Shown: positions 23,091-35,519 of the stretch, piece by piece
How positions within the stretch are numbered: the first letter of the stretch is position 1
Layout: every line of letters starts with the position of its first letter
Origin: Paratrimastix pyriformis
Lineage: Eukaryota; Preaxostyla; Paratrimastigidae
DNA: 64,000 nucleotides
Direction of reading: 5' to 3'
Assembly (NCBI GenBank): GCA_027972325.1
Contig: JAPMOS010000003.1
Coordinates: 1 to 64,000, forward strand
Position numbers and translations under genes: made by a program
The notes under the pieces: model-generated
Databases searched by the model: none
Seen by the model: only the letters and a program-made list of their open reading frames with translations
What the model was told of the DNA's origin: nothing

Positions 23091-26000
23091 TGACGGTGGC
23101 CGGGCCCGGGGTGGGGGACGTCGGGTGAGCTGCGCCCGAGGGGGGGCTAGATTCAGGGCCGGGGCTGGGAGGGGGATTGTTGCAGCACTCGCAGAGGACA
23201 TTGTCGGCAGGGTTCCAGAAGGTGCAGGCCGGGCAGCGCCACTGGACAGCAGGCCGGACAGAGAGGTGTCAGGCGCGGAATCGCGAGCGGGGCCGGGGAC
23301 GGGCCGGGGCGCAGACCTTGCCCTCCGCCCGGGCGGCGCTCTCGTCGCGGCGGTCGGCCTCGGTGCGCTCCCCGGGGCCGGCCAGCCCCACCAGGACCGA
23401 CCCTGCGCCCCACGGGGAAAGGCGGCCCCGCGATCGATTCGAGGGCCCGAGCGAGTGTCGAAGAGACGAGGAGCAACCGGGGGAAGAGGGCAGACCCTTG
23501 AATCCCTTCTCCTGGCCTTGGTGGGCCCCGAAATGCTCTGTGGTGGCGGAGGGGGGCGAGATCGGCAGGTGAGCGCCAGCCCAACGGAGGGCCCGAGGGG
23601 CGAGAGCAGACCGTCGGCGAAGTCGCCGGCCGCCTGGGCGATGAAGAGCTGGATCCGGTCGCGCCACGAGTAGCCGAACTCGGAGAGCTTGGCTCGGAGC
23701 GGACCGAGCTGGGTGCCTGGGGGGCGGAGTTGTGGGGCGCACCGGTGGCGGTGATGACGGCCGATCCGCGAGGAGGGGCGGGGGGCAGACCCTTGTAGAA
23801 GAGGGCCTGGTTGACGGGGCTGATGTCGGACTGGGCGCAGAGGGCGTACTTGAGCTCCTCCACGGTCGACTCGGAGGCCAGCCCCGGCAGCCGGTACAGG
23901 CGGGTCTTCCTCGCCCCATGGCGGCGCCGCGTGTTGGGGCGGCCCGGCGACCTGCCTGCGAGGGCCTCGTCCCGATCGGCCTGCTGCTCGACAACCAGCG
24001 TCTGTCGGGCCGCCAACCGGATGGACGGGTGCGTGTCGTCTCAGTGTGAGCCTGCCCACCGGCCGAGAAACCCCCGACCCGCAGCGGCGACTCCGCCCCA
24101 CCGGCGGACCTTGCCCTCGAAGACCAGCGACTGCGCCTGCTCCCGAGCGAGGCGCGCCTCGAGGCACATCGGGCAGATCTGCGGCAGAGAAGGAAAAAAA
24201 CAAGCGGATCGGCAGATCGGTTCTCTCCCCTTTGATCTGCGCACCGCCAGTTGCTTGGCCTCCGGAACGCCTGGGCCGGCCGGAAAGGCGACAGACCTCC
24301 CGCTGGGGCACAAGACTGGGGCCTTTCGGACAGGGGGATGCGCCGTCCCCCTCGTCGGGGTCCTCGGCCCCCAGGCGGGCCATGGCCGACCGGGTGATGC
24401 GGCGGGGGGCGGGGCTCTCGGCTCCCTCGTCCTCCAGGGGTGGCGGAGGGGCGGCCGGAGGGGCAGCTCCCCCTTCGGCGTAGTCTTCGTCGTCTCGGCT
24501 GTGCAGGGCGAAGCGGCACCCCGGCCGCCGCCCTTTGCTCCCCTTCGCGACGCCCCTCCGAGAACCGGCGCCCCGTTTGGCGGACTCCTTGGCCGATCGG
24601 GTTCGGGCGCGGGTCCGCGAGCGTGGCAGCTCGTCTGACGCATCCTCGTCCTCGTCATTCGGGCCATTTTCGTCCTCGCCTTCGCCCGCGCTCTTGCCCT
24701 CGCCCTCGCCATCGCCCTCGCCCTCCTCGCCCTCGCCCTCGTCCCGACCTTCCCGCTCCCGACCACCGGCATCGTCCAGGTGCAGAGCCGCTGCCCCCAC
24801 CACAGCCTGTTCGTCGCCGTCCGCAGAGGAGTCGCCCGCAGGTCCGCCGGATGGGGGCGAGAGGACACCCGGCCCCGATGCGGGGCGGGGCGTGCCTGGG
24901 GGCCGAACATCGACCAGCAGCTCGGGGCCGCCCTCGTACCTGAGCCGCCAACCCCAAGCAGATGCGCAGACGCGGAACCGACGTCATGCTCGGAGAGCCG
25001 CCACCCCGCGGCTGCTTCCACCCTCCAGGGTGATGCTGAGGGCGAGGGCTTCTTCCTGTCCCGTCCAACACTCGGCGGCGCTTGGCCACTCCTTCGGATT
25101 CCGGAGACCTTGCCGCATGTGGTGGTGCAACTGTCTGTGTTTTTGGCCCTTTCACTCCTGGTGGCTCACCGCCATCTGCTGCTCATGCAGCCCCTGTGAG
25201 GAGGCATAGAAGTCGAGGGAGCCAGGGGGCGGGCAGGGGGGCCGGCCTGGCGGACCGGTCGCGGAGGAGCTGCCATTCGGCCAGCGGCACGAGGTGGAAG
25301 CCTTCCTGGTCCAGATCCGTCTCGCCTTGCGGGTCGTATTGAAGCCTGTCCCCCACAGGGTCGATGAGCGGCAAGGCGGCAAGGGGCCAAACTGGTATTT
25401 GGGGGGGGGGGGGGGGGGGGGGGCAGCGGTCCGGACATGTCGTGGGGGCAGACGAGCGAGCCGTTGTCGATCGGCGGGCACTGGGCCGCCTCGTCGGTCG
25501 AGGAGACGAAAGCACGCCAGGCAGTGAGCCACCCCTGAGCCACCATGGCCAACACACCGCCCGCCTTCAGCTGCCGCGTCCCCTGGAGATGCAGATGCAG
25601 ATGGAGGTCCCGACGCAGATGGGAGATGGGAAAGGAGATGTTGGAGATGGGGCTGAGTGATGGGCGCAGGCCGGGATGAGCGGGGTGGGGACTGTGGGCG
25701 CAGGAGAGGCGGCCGACCGAGTATGCCCAGCGGCAGCTCTTCCGCTCGGCATCGCGCTGCTTCTTGGTCAGGGCCCGGTCCTGCCGGGCTTGCAGGCACA
25801 GCGGGCAGGCCGCGTCCCGTTGGCGGAAGGGCCGCGCCTCGGGGAAGCGCTCTTTGAGGTAGAGCCACACCTGCGCCCACCGCCCGGCCAGGCGGTGAGC
25901 CGCGGAAGGATATGTCAGGAGATGTGGTGGGGGGTGGGGTGATGGAGGGCGGGGCGGCCATCGACAGACCTCCTCGGGGACGGTTCGCCTCCGGGTCGGG

Positions 26001-29000
26001 TCGGGGGAAAGGTTGCCGTGCTCGCAGACAAGGTCCCCGGTGGGGTCGCCCCCTTGGTCGGGCGTCTTGCACCAGGCTGCGACGCGCCCCGATCGCCGCG
26101 ACCCCCACCCAGCGGCAACACAGGCGACGACGCAGGGATGAAGCGTCCCACCCACCGGCCACCCGGCCACCCGGCCACCCGGCCACCCGGCCACCCGGCC
26201 ACCCGGCCACCCGGCCACCCGGCCACCCGGCCACCCGGCCACCCGGCCACCCGGCCACCCGGCCACCCGGCCACCCGGCCACCCGGCCACCCGGCCACCC
26301 GGCCACCCGGCAGCCCAGCCACCCGGCAGCCCAGCCACCCGGCAGCCCAGCCACCCGGCAGCCCAGCCTCACAGCCACGCAGCAGCCCGGACATACTTGT
26401 GGGGGCAAAGGCAAGGAGGCAGACCGGTGAGCCACTTGCGGCCGATGACGTACATGGCGGCCTCTTTGCTGTGGGCGGCTTCTTCGACGAGGCTGCGGAT
26501 GCGGGACACCTCGGCCCCGTGGTCCCGCTTGGCGGCCCGCTCTGCGCCAATAAGGGGAAGAAGGGGAAGGAATGAGGGGGAGAAGGACGTCCCCGCCACG
26601 GATCAGCGAGCCTGCCCAGGGCACGACGCGCCCGCCAGTTCGCTTGATGCCCGTTCGTGCAGGCGTCCGTTCGTGCAGGCGTCCGCACCGCCCGGTGGAT
26701 TTCGGTGCGCAGACCTTCCAGGATGAGGCGTGTGCAGGCCTCGCAACTGAGCTCCTTGGCCAGCACCGGGCCATCCGTGCCCTGGGCCGCCACCTCGGCC
26801 CAGGCGGCCTGTCGAAGAACACCACGACCCCACCGGGGTCCAGGCTCGGTGACCGCGAAGAGGGGGCAGGGCATGGCCGGGGCAGGGCATGGCCGGGGCA
26901 GGGCAGGACGGGGACCACTGAGACGCGCTTCATGAGGGACACCTTGCTCGGGTCGACCCGCTCGTGCCGGCACAGGAGCCCCCGCTGCGCGCAGACGGAC
27001 CGGATGTCATGACGACACGCAAAAGGGGGAACCAGGGCGGGGGAGTAGGACCCAGGGACCCAGGGACCCGGGGTGGGGTGGGGGGGGGGGGGGGGGGGGG
27101 GGGGCGGACGGTGGGGATCTTCTCGGCGGATCCGGCCTCGCCCCTCAGGAAGGAGCGCAGCCAGGCCGTGGGCAGCCAGACGAAGTCGTCCTGTCCGCAG
27201 AGATGGAAGCCACCGGAACCGGAACCGGGACCGGGAGTGTTGGACGTGGGGACGGTCCAGGGGGATCGTTCATCGGGGCTCGTGCCGGGTGCGCGAGCGG
27301 ACCTGCGGGGCAGCATAGAGCATGCCTGCGATGCGGCCCAGGCGCTCCCGATCAGCCTCGATGGCCGCCTCGCGGGCCCGGCGGCGCTGGCGGTACTCGC
27401 GGATGCGCTCGTCCAGGGCCCCGTTCGCGGCCGCCACCCGGGCCAGGGCGCCCTCGGGGGGCCGGCACTGGGCCAGGGAGCGCTTGCCCGCCCTGCTGTA
27501 CAGCAGCATGTAGGCGCCCCCGCTCCGCAGCATCCCACTGGGCCCGATGAAAAAGGGGATGGAGGGTGAGGGAGAGGCGAGGGAGAGGCGAGGGAGAGGC
27601 GAGGGAGAGGCGAGGGAGAGGCGAGGGAGAGGCGAGGGAGAGGCGAGGGAGAGGCGAGGGAGAGGCGAGGGAGAGGCGAGGGAGAGGCGAGGGAGAGGCG
27701 AGGGAGAGGCGAGGGAGAGGCGAGGGAGAGGCGAGGAGAGGCGAGGAGAGGCGAGGGAGAGGCGAGGGAGAGGCGAGGAGAGGCGAGGGAGAGGCGAGAG
27801 GCGAGGGAGAGGCGAGGGAGAGGCGAGGGAGGCGAGAGGCCGGGAGAGGCGAGGGAGAGGAAGGCGAGGGATGGCCAGGAGAGGCGAGGAGGGGACGGAC
27901 TCGGGCGTGGGGCCCGGGGGAAGGCCTGCATCCCCATGGCCGGGCGAGACCGGACTGGCGCCATCCGCGTCGCCCTTGGCCGGGGCCGGAGCGGGCTGGG
28001 CGCTCTTCCCGTCGCCCTCCGGGTTGTCCCGGTCCTCAGACTCCTCGGCCTCGGTGTCCTCTCCGTCCCCATGGCATTCCCCCGGTCGGGCGGCCCCATG
28101 GGGTGCCCCCGAGATGCTGGCCGAGGCCCCCATGGCCCCGGCGGCACTCGGGGCGGGCGGCGGCGGCGTGGAGCTGTCTGAGGGCGCCTGGGCGACGTCA
28201 AGCAGATCGACCTCGGCCCCCGGGAGCCCGCTGAGGGGCGTCACCTGGGCATCGTTGAACCGGAACCACTGGCCGCTTCTGGCGACGCCACAGAGGAAAG
28301 AAGGGCAGGACAGGGCGGGATGGTGGGGGAGGCGCAGAAGAGAGGTTGTCGGCGACGACGCAGAGATGGGGGTGCTGCGGGACATCTGTGCGCAGTGGCT
28401 GATCAAGCGATGGCGGACCCCTCGGGCTTCAGGTGGGCGATATAGTGGCCCCCGGTGGCCGTCCCGGTGTGAATGAGAACGCCCACCAGCTCGTAGAGGA
28501 GCTCCTCGGGCCGGCTGGCCGGAGGCTGCACCGCCGCGACCACGGTTGCGTGAGCGTGAGGGCGACACACACCCAGGGTCCCCGTGGGGGGGCGACGGGC
28601 AGGGACTGCCGATGGCGCGGCGATGCCGCAGACCGGGGGCTGCGGCGCCGACGAGAGAGGCGCGCCCTGGTCCTTGCTGTCCGTGGGCTGCTCCGGCGCG
28701 CCTTCCTGCTGCGGGCCCTGCCCCGCCTCGTCGGGTTGCGGCACGAGCCCGTCGGCCGCCACCAGGGCTCGGCTCAGCTCGCTACGGCCCAGGCGATGGC
28801 AAGCGAGGTCGCAGCGGCCATCCGGGGATCCGAGGCGGCAGGCAAGGTGAATTGATGGAGGCGGGGTGGAGAGCAAGCGGCGGCAGACAAATAGGGGCGC
28901 ATGTCGAGGCGGGGCAGACAAAGGCGCATATCACATATAAGGCGGGGCAGACAAATAGGGGCGCATGTCGAGGCGGGCCGGGAAGGCCAGCGGGTCGCGC

Positions 29001-30842
29001 AGCTTGCGCTTGGCCATGGCGGCCGGGTCGAACACGAACCGCATCAGGTGCAGGCAAAGCACCTGCCATGCCAACCCGCCCAAACCGCCAGGTCAAGGGA
29101 TGCCGCGTGGTGGTGGCGTGGTGTGGTGTGGTGGCAGCACGAAAGGGCCGGTCGGAGACCTGGGGGAGCCGGTGGAGGACCACGGAGCGCTGGGCGTCCC
29201 GCTTGGCCTGGCAGTATGTGCAATAGTACCTGTGCCGGAGGCCACGCCACGACGGGGAGTGAGTGAGCGTGACAGATGGCACCACATGGTGGCGGAGTGA
29301 GACGGGATTGGATGGTCCGGGGCGGACTGGTTGGGGCCAACGAGACTCTCCACCCTGAGCAGGTCACGCAGCGAGGCGTCCAGAGTGCCCATGCCCTGCA
29401 CATCGCGCCCGGTCGCCAACCCACACGGCGGACAGCGAATGGAAGGCCCGGGGTGGGCGTCAAGAGAGCAGGGGAAGAGGCAGAAGGGGAAGAGAGCATG
29501 GGAGACAGGGATGGAGGCACTGGGGAACGGAGGAGGCGAGGCGGCGGGCCTGGACGGTGAGGGCGAGGTCGTCGAAATGGGTCAACGTCCGGCTGCGGGA
29601 CGAGGCGCGCCCGCAGGCCAAGCAGGTGGTCCGGTAGAAGAAAGAGCCCCGGAATTGGGCCTGCAGACCCAGGCGGGGGGGCATTGGTGAGGACCGCGGA
29701 AGGGAGTGAGATGGGACTTGGGGGTGGCAGTGGGTGATCATCGAATGCGTCCCTTGCGGATCATGTGCGCCATACGTGTGTGCGTGGAGATGGAGGGAGG
29801 GAAGGAGAGGGGCAGCGGGCCGATGTTTTTTTGCCCGGAGTTGTCGTCTCGGTCGGGGAGGCCGACCCGTGGTTCCGCCCAGAGGGCAGACCGACCTGGA
29901 CCAACGGACGGACGGAGGGCACCGGCGAGCGGGCCAGGAGGGCCTCCAGGTGGGCCAAGAAGAGCTTGTGGAACCTGACCCCCACACCCGCGGAAGGAAG
30001 CCGCCCCCGTGCGGTTGGGAACGCCCCAGAGACGAGAGCCGGGCAAGGGGGCGCCTGGCAGACTCGAGGGCGTCTTGCTGCTCGCCGGTGTTGAGCTGCA
30101 GCACCTGGGTGAGCGGTCGGGGGTCATACGACGCCGCGTGGCCCTCCTGAGGCGCATCCCGGGGCGAGATTCACGCGACAGAGAAATCGATCGGCAACGA
30201 GAGGCAATGAGGCAGTGGACATGTACGTGTGCGCGCCTGTGCGGGTGGTACCTGTGCGGGGGTACATGTCCCCGTGGGCGAGAGGACTGTGGGAGGATGG
30301 GCAAACCTGGAGGTGGGCAAACAGAAGCTGCAGTTGGGCCAGGAGGGAGCCTTCGGATGCCTATTCAATGGCCCAGAGAGGCGCGGCCGGTCAGCAAAGC
30401 AGCCCATCCAAAAATAGCCCCCCTCGCCCCGGCGTTCAGGCCGCCCGGGGTGACGGACCGGATGGTCGTATATACCCTGTCGGAACTCGGTATTCATGAA
30501 AAGGGTCTGCAGACGGGCAGGTGTCAACGAGACCACGAAGGGGCAGAGGACCTGGAGGAGGCAATTCATGTAGCAGGTGGCACCAAGGTTCTTCAACCCA
30601 GTGAAAGCCTGCCCATCTTGGTTTCGCGCCGAGTGTGCCGGATCTTCGCCAAGAGCCCGATCAAGGTAAGCGGAAGTCTTCTTGGCCCAGATCCCCTGAG
30701 TATGACTCATGAGGCAGTTGTGGCAGTTAGGATTGTTTTTACAATTCCCCCGTGCTGTTGGATCAGCAGAAAAATAACGAGGAAGAGTCCGCTCGCAGAC
30801 AGTTTGTGCATGGAGGATCATTCCAATGATAGATGGAGGCAT
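21950..30842 (-). CDS. USP48: USP48-like ubiquitin hydrolase with C-terminal RanBP2-type zinc fingers
   Basis: Cysteine deubiquitinase. The N-terminal exon has GNCKNNPNCHNC, matching the RNCKSNPNC start of USP48, then the Cys box GLKNLGATCYMN (about 30560-30600). Next come the QQDALE box, the zinc ribbon CLACGR...YYCTYC, the His box TGGHYIAHL (about 28420) and WFRFND, so the catalytic Cys, His and Asp are all present. DUSP-like exons follow (25.2-27.3 kb), then a ubiquitin-like segment LASESTVEELKYAL (about 23850) and an acidic stretch (about 24600-24800). Two RanBP2-type fingers close the protein: WRCPACTFWNP...CECC (about 23170-23235) and WVCSQCTLLNEP...CLAC (about 22288-22355). The stop follows VEDDDDE at 21950. 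Start chosen at the ATG of MPPSIIGM. The first intron starts GTCCTC. Confidence 0.85.
26150..26390. repeat. 8-bp GGCCACCC array (USP48 intron)
   Basis: About 20 perfect copies of GGCCACCC are followed by looser 15-bp units of the type CCCGGCAGCCCAGCC. It lies in the intron between two DUSP-region exons. The GRVAGWPG-like open frames over it are artefacts. Confidence 0.9.
27560..27862. repeat. 11-bp CGAGGGAGAGG array (USP48 intron)
   Basis: About 26 copies of CGAGGGAGAGG, with deletion variants toward the right end. Purine-rich on plus, so it is pyrimidine-rich in the sense transcript, between the exon coding LRSGGAYMLLYSRAGK and the Asp-box exon. Confidence 0.9.
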
Positions 30843-31336
30843 ATATGCCAGCAGTAATCGGGTCTCCTTTTGCCCATCCTTGGGACAACGACTCTGGTGA
30901 AGGAGACGACTTTTTGTTGCGTGTCTCCGCCGTTGTTCGGAAGAAAGGAGAATCAAAGGAAAAACCTTTTCAAAGTGAGGCGCTTGCCCTTCGCCGGAGA
31001 TTTTGAAGGTTCACCAATTCGTTATCCCCTTCCCCCCGGTTCGCGGGGAGGGCACAAGAAAAGGAAGAGGGTCGGGTGAGGATAAACGCGATGCACCAAC
31101 ACAACTCGATTTATTGTTCGATTGAGTGATGTGTGTGCGGTGGCTTACCAGTGGCGGCGGTCCCGGTGGGCTGATGGACCACCTCCGGAAGCGGCTCGAG
31201 TTCGCGTTCTCGACTCGCATAGAGCGGTTCCTTCTTGGGGGTGTCAGAAAGAGGCGGTGGCAGGCTTCCAGGGGGGATCTCGACATTCTCCTAGGAGCCA
31301 CACATAGTGGCATAAAATGCGAGCAACCGAGGCGGA
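30843..31336. other. Region upstream of USP48, downstream of the PDI-like gene
   Basis: About 490 bp of lower-GC sequence that should hold the USP48 promoter and the 3' end of the next minus-strand gene. Open frames on both strands here have no recognisable domain. I see no convincing TATA box. Confidence 0.5.
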
Positions 31337-32438
31337 TCAGACCACCACAGGTGCCTCAACTGGCCCTATGGATGTGTCAATTGGTGCCGTCGCTTTCACG
31401 GGCTTCGCGTTTCCCCTGAAGATTGGGGGGACAAGAGGGACCGCTTCCCCAGTGTGTTCGGGGACGTGAGTAGTCGTAGACGGTGTCGCGGGGGAAGAAG
31501 GTGGGCCTGTGGTGATGGGCAACTCAGCCAGCGGCACATCCTCATCCTCCTCAAGCGGGGGCCCTTCCTCGCGAGGGTGGGCGAAAAGATCAACGAGCCA
31601 CTCAACGATCCCCCGTCGGGTTTCGGAATCGTCGTCCCCCGGGGTGGTCCGCATCCTTTCGTCTTCTTCGGCTAGCTGCCTTCGGAGAGTGGTCTGACAC
31701 TCTGGGGTGGCAATGTTTGAATCGCCGGGCTTGGGGAGAGGGTACACGGTGCTCAGGCAAGGAGCCAGCGCTGCAAGAAGTTGTCGAGAGGCCTTCGTAG
31801 CTGGAGTGAGAGCATCTTCTTCGAGTGAGTGTCTCAAGTCCTTGAGCTTGGCCAGCACTTCGCCCCAATTCGGCACGGTGGTGGTCGGATGACGACCCAA
31901 GGCCATGACCAATTCCTGGGCGAGGCGTTGCATGTGGTACGGCAGGGGGATGTGCCGCAGGGAGGGGTGCTCTTTCGACAGCCGTTCAGCAAGGAAACTT
32001 TCCAGCCCAGCTTGCGTCACAGGGTGGGGCCCCCGATACACCACGGGCTCTCGTTCGTGGGGTGAAAAATAAACGAAAGTGGGAGTCTCTTTCACCCCCA
32101 ACTGATGAGGGACCTCCGGGTTGAGCGTGACATCGAGGCGGCAGATTTGAACATCGGAACCTTCTTCGGCCAGATGAGTGGAGAGTTCCTCGAAGGCTGG
32201 CTATTTGGTGGGGTGTTTGGTGTGTTGGTGGAGTGCTTCTGGGAACGGGACGCAGACAGACCGCGAATGCGCGGCAATGGTGACAATGAGGGCTATACAA
32301 TTCGAGCAGTGTTCGGTACTTTGAGACGTGATCGAAAAAAGTATCATCATCGAGTTCAATGACCGGATGTGAATGGGTCGGGGACAACAGGGAATTCCCC
32401 AACAGGAGCAAAAGGGACCAAAACACAAAGCGTTTCAT
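31337..32438 (-). CDS. Secreted/ER thioredoxin-fold (PDI-like) protein
   Basis: Two exons, 32438-32262 and 32200-31337, with a 61-nt intron (donor GTCTGT, acceptor AAATAG); about 346 residues. A hydrophobic signal peptide (FVFWSLLLLLGNSLL) is followed by a thioredoxin domain: LYSPHCHHCRAFAPAFEEL contains a CHHC active site in place of CGHC, and VKETPTFVYFSP gives the cis-Pro loop. The remaining 200 residues are helical, then acidic and Pro/Thr-rich, ending VEAPVVV with no KDEL-type retention signal and no second thioredoxin domain obvious. It may be an oxidoreductase of the secretory pathway or a surface protein. The splice across HCRAF|APAFEEL is well supported. Confidence 0.8.
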
Positions 32439-32560
32439 CACCAGGGGCGTGAGAAAAATTATCCACGGGGGCGGAGAAAATTATTCCGGCAGCGTCTCCA
32501 AAACCCCTGAGGGGGCAGTGCCGGGTTGGACGGAGAAGAAAGACCGGGCGTGGACGACCC

Positions 32561-33064
32561 TCATGTGGGTGAAATCGTGGCTGGGGGAAGGCCCGGAATG
32601 GATGTCGTCGCGGTTGATGTGGCCTGTGATGGAGGGGCGGTCGCCTGCGCAGCCGCGGCGGCAGCCCGAGCATCTCGGCGATCCTGTTTCACGGTTTGGG
32701 CACTGTCTCGGATCCGATGGAGGGCAACTCTCAAAGTGTCCAAATATTCATCAAAGCCAAGATTTTGCATGGCAGCAAGCAAGTCATCTCCATTGACGGT
32801 GCGGCGCTTTTCCGATTGGCAATGGTCGGCAGCCTCGGCAGTGACAAAGGAGATGAACTCGCTCACACACTTCTGTACAATCTCTTTGGCATCTTTGGCA
32901 ATCTTAGCCTAGGGCATAAAACAATCAGTGAAGAACCCGTTCGGAAGGGAAAAGCAAACGTTTTTGGGGAGAGCCTTCTTCATGATTCGGTTGATGTTTG
33001 CGACAGGAAGAGTCCCTTCTTCTTTTGTTGTTGCCTCTTTGGTGCTGGGCCCTTCGGCAGACAT
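32561..33064 (-). CDS. NFYB: NF-Y subunit B (CCAAT-binding histone-fold protein)
   Basis: Two exons, 33064-32960 and 32908-32561, with a 51-nt intron (donor GTTTGC, acceptor CCCTAG); 150 residues. Exon 1 ends [17 protein letters not shown] and exon 2 begins [18 protein letters not shown], then [20 protein letters not shown] and [14 protein letters not shown], the complete NF-YB/HAP3 histone fold with the residues that pair with NF-YC and contact DNA. The tail is Ala/Pro/Thr-rich and short. It should act in the nucleus in the trimer that binds CCAAT boxes. Its ATG is only 47 bp from that of RAB14 on the other strand. Confidence 0.95.
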
Positions 33065-33111
33065 GACAGGCGGGCGGCCGGGACGACACAGAGCTGGCGC
33101 ACGCAGTGGCT
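33065..33111. promoter_or_regulatory. 47-bp divergent promoter NFYB/RAB14
   Basis: Only 47 bp separate the two start codons (62 bp if RAB14 starts at 33127). It must contain both 5' UTRs, or transcription starts inside one or other gene. The stretch is GC-rich and has no TATA or CCAAT motif that I can see. Confidence 0.6.
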
Positions 33112-34268
<1,157 letters not shown>

Positions 34269-34484
34269 GCGTGTGGACCGCGTTGTGTCCGGTCGTCACG
34301 AGTCATCCCACCCCCACCCCCACCCCCACCCACCCCAATATCATTGGTGCCGTTCTTTCTCATATTCGCTTCCTTCCCTCGCGGGGACTCGTGTCGACAG
34401 GGCTCTGGCTCTTTCCTTCGTTGCCCTCCCTCTCTCCTCCCGACATTACATGGCCCTGAAACATGAAAGTGGCAGGTGTGGCGT
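34269..34484. other. Convergent 3' region RAB14/SR-rich gene
   Basis: About 215 bp between the two stop codons, with a short CCCCAC repeat (about 34309-34335) and T-rich patches. No gene is seen. Confidence 0.6.
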
Positions 34485-35412
34485 TTAGATGCCTTGTTTG
34501 TGATGATGCTGATGGTGGTGGTGGTGGTGGTGATGATGATGATGATGATGATGCTGGTGGTGACGCTTGGGCGATTTGGAGTGCTTGGAATGCTTGGACG
34601 ATCGCCTCGGGGACCGCGACGGGGACGGAGAGGATGATGACGAAGCGGAGGACGGAGAGGACGACACTTTGGAACGATGATGCTTGCGACAGCTGCGTGC
34701 AGGCGGTGACTGGTGAACCCCGGAAGCCCTCGCTGGAAACTGTGGGTCGTCAGGTGGAGCGGGCTCGCTCGATCCGGAGCCAGGAGCCGGGCGTGGCGAT
34801 TCCGGGTCGTCGGCTCTCCCTAGCATATCTTCAGTGGGTGAGCTCCGCCACCGCTGAGCGTCTCGCCACGGGGATGCGGGGTACAACGGCTTGAGGGATT
34901 CCCTCAAAGGCGGCGGCGGCGGTGGTGGCAGCGGTGGCAGCGGTGGCAGCAGTGGCGGTGGCGGTGGCGGTGGCGGTGGCGGTGGCGGCGGAGGGCGGAC
35001 AGCCGACTTCCGCTGAGGAGTATAAGAATGCAGAGATTCCCCGAGGTACACCAACAGACTTCTTCAAGAGAGCGGTTGGTTGAGAGGGTCCCCCTGAGAA
35101 CGTTCCGAAAGAATGACAGACTGGGTGCGGAAATGCGGGGCCGGTTGTCTTCCATCTTCACATCCCTAAAAATTAGAAGGGGCATAAATCTGTCTTGATT
35201 TGACATTCAGACTGGAGTTCCTCCAGGAGGGCCCGTCCTGTGAGGGCCGCCCGCCGTTTTGCGATTTCTGTCTCTTTGGAGATAAGTTCGGCGATCTGCT
35301 CTGGGCTCGGCTCTGGGTTTGCAAAGGAGGCTAGCTGGAGAGCTCTCTGTTGTTTGCGAAGCTGCACAAGAGATGGGGTCTTGGCGAGTTCATCTTTTTC
35401 GGCTTGCCTCAT
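34485..35412 (-). CDS. Uncharacterised Ser/Arg- and His-rich nuclear-type protein
   Basis: I do not recognise the family. The first exon from ATG 35412 codes a helical charged segment (KDELAKTPSLVQLRKQQRAL, then SPEQIAELISKETEIAKRRA) and joins through a GTCTGA donor to DVKMEDNRPRISAP (about 35120-35165), which ends at a GTCTGT donor. The final exon (from about 34800) is rich in Ser and Pro, has SR-type SPSRSPRRSSKHSKHSKSPK, and ends in about 25 residues that are almost all His. SR repeats and long His tracts are both known nuclear-speckle targeting features, so a splicing-related role is plausible but is only an inference. A CCGCCAC-type array (about 34912-34992) sits in the middle intron. 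Exons between 34800 and 35110 are uncertain. Confidence 0.6.
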
Positions 35413-35519
35413 TGCCGTCCTGGGGGACGATTCCCCAGGAGCGACTGGCAAAGTCTGTTTTTTTTGTATTCGTCAGGATTTTTGCTGATAGCTTTTAAGG
35501 GCTATTTGGAGTGATCCGG
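35413..35519. promoter_or_regulatory. 107-bp divergent promoter
   Basis: Separates the starts of the SR/His-rich gene (minus) and the NT-C2/DIL gene (plus). Contains an A/T-rich patch (TTTTTTTTGTATTCG near 35457-35471). No clear TATA box. Confidence 0.55.

Noticed and set aside
25166-26338. 390-codon open frame rich in GRVAGWPG repeats
   Set aside because: Product of the 8-bp GGCCACCC intronic array; the true exons of USP48 on this strand use other frames.
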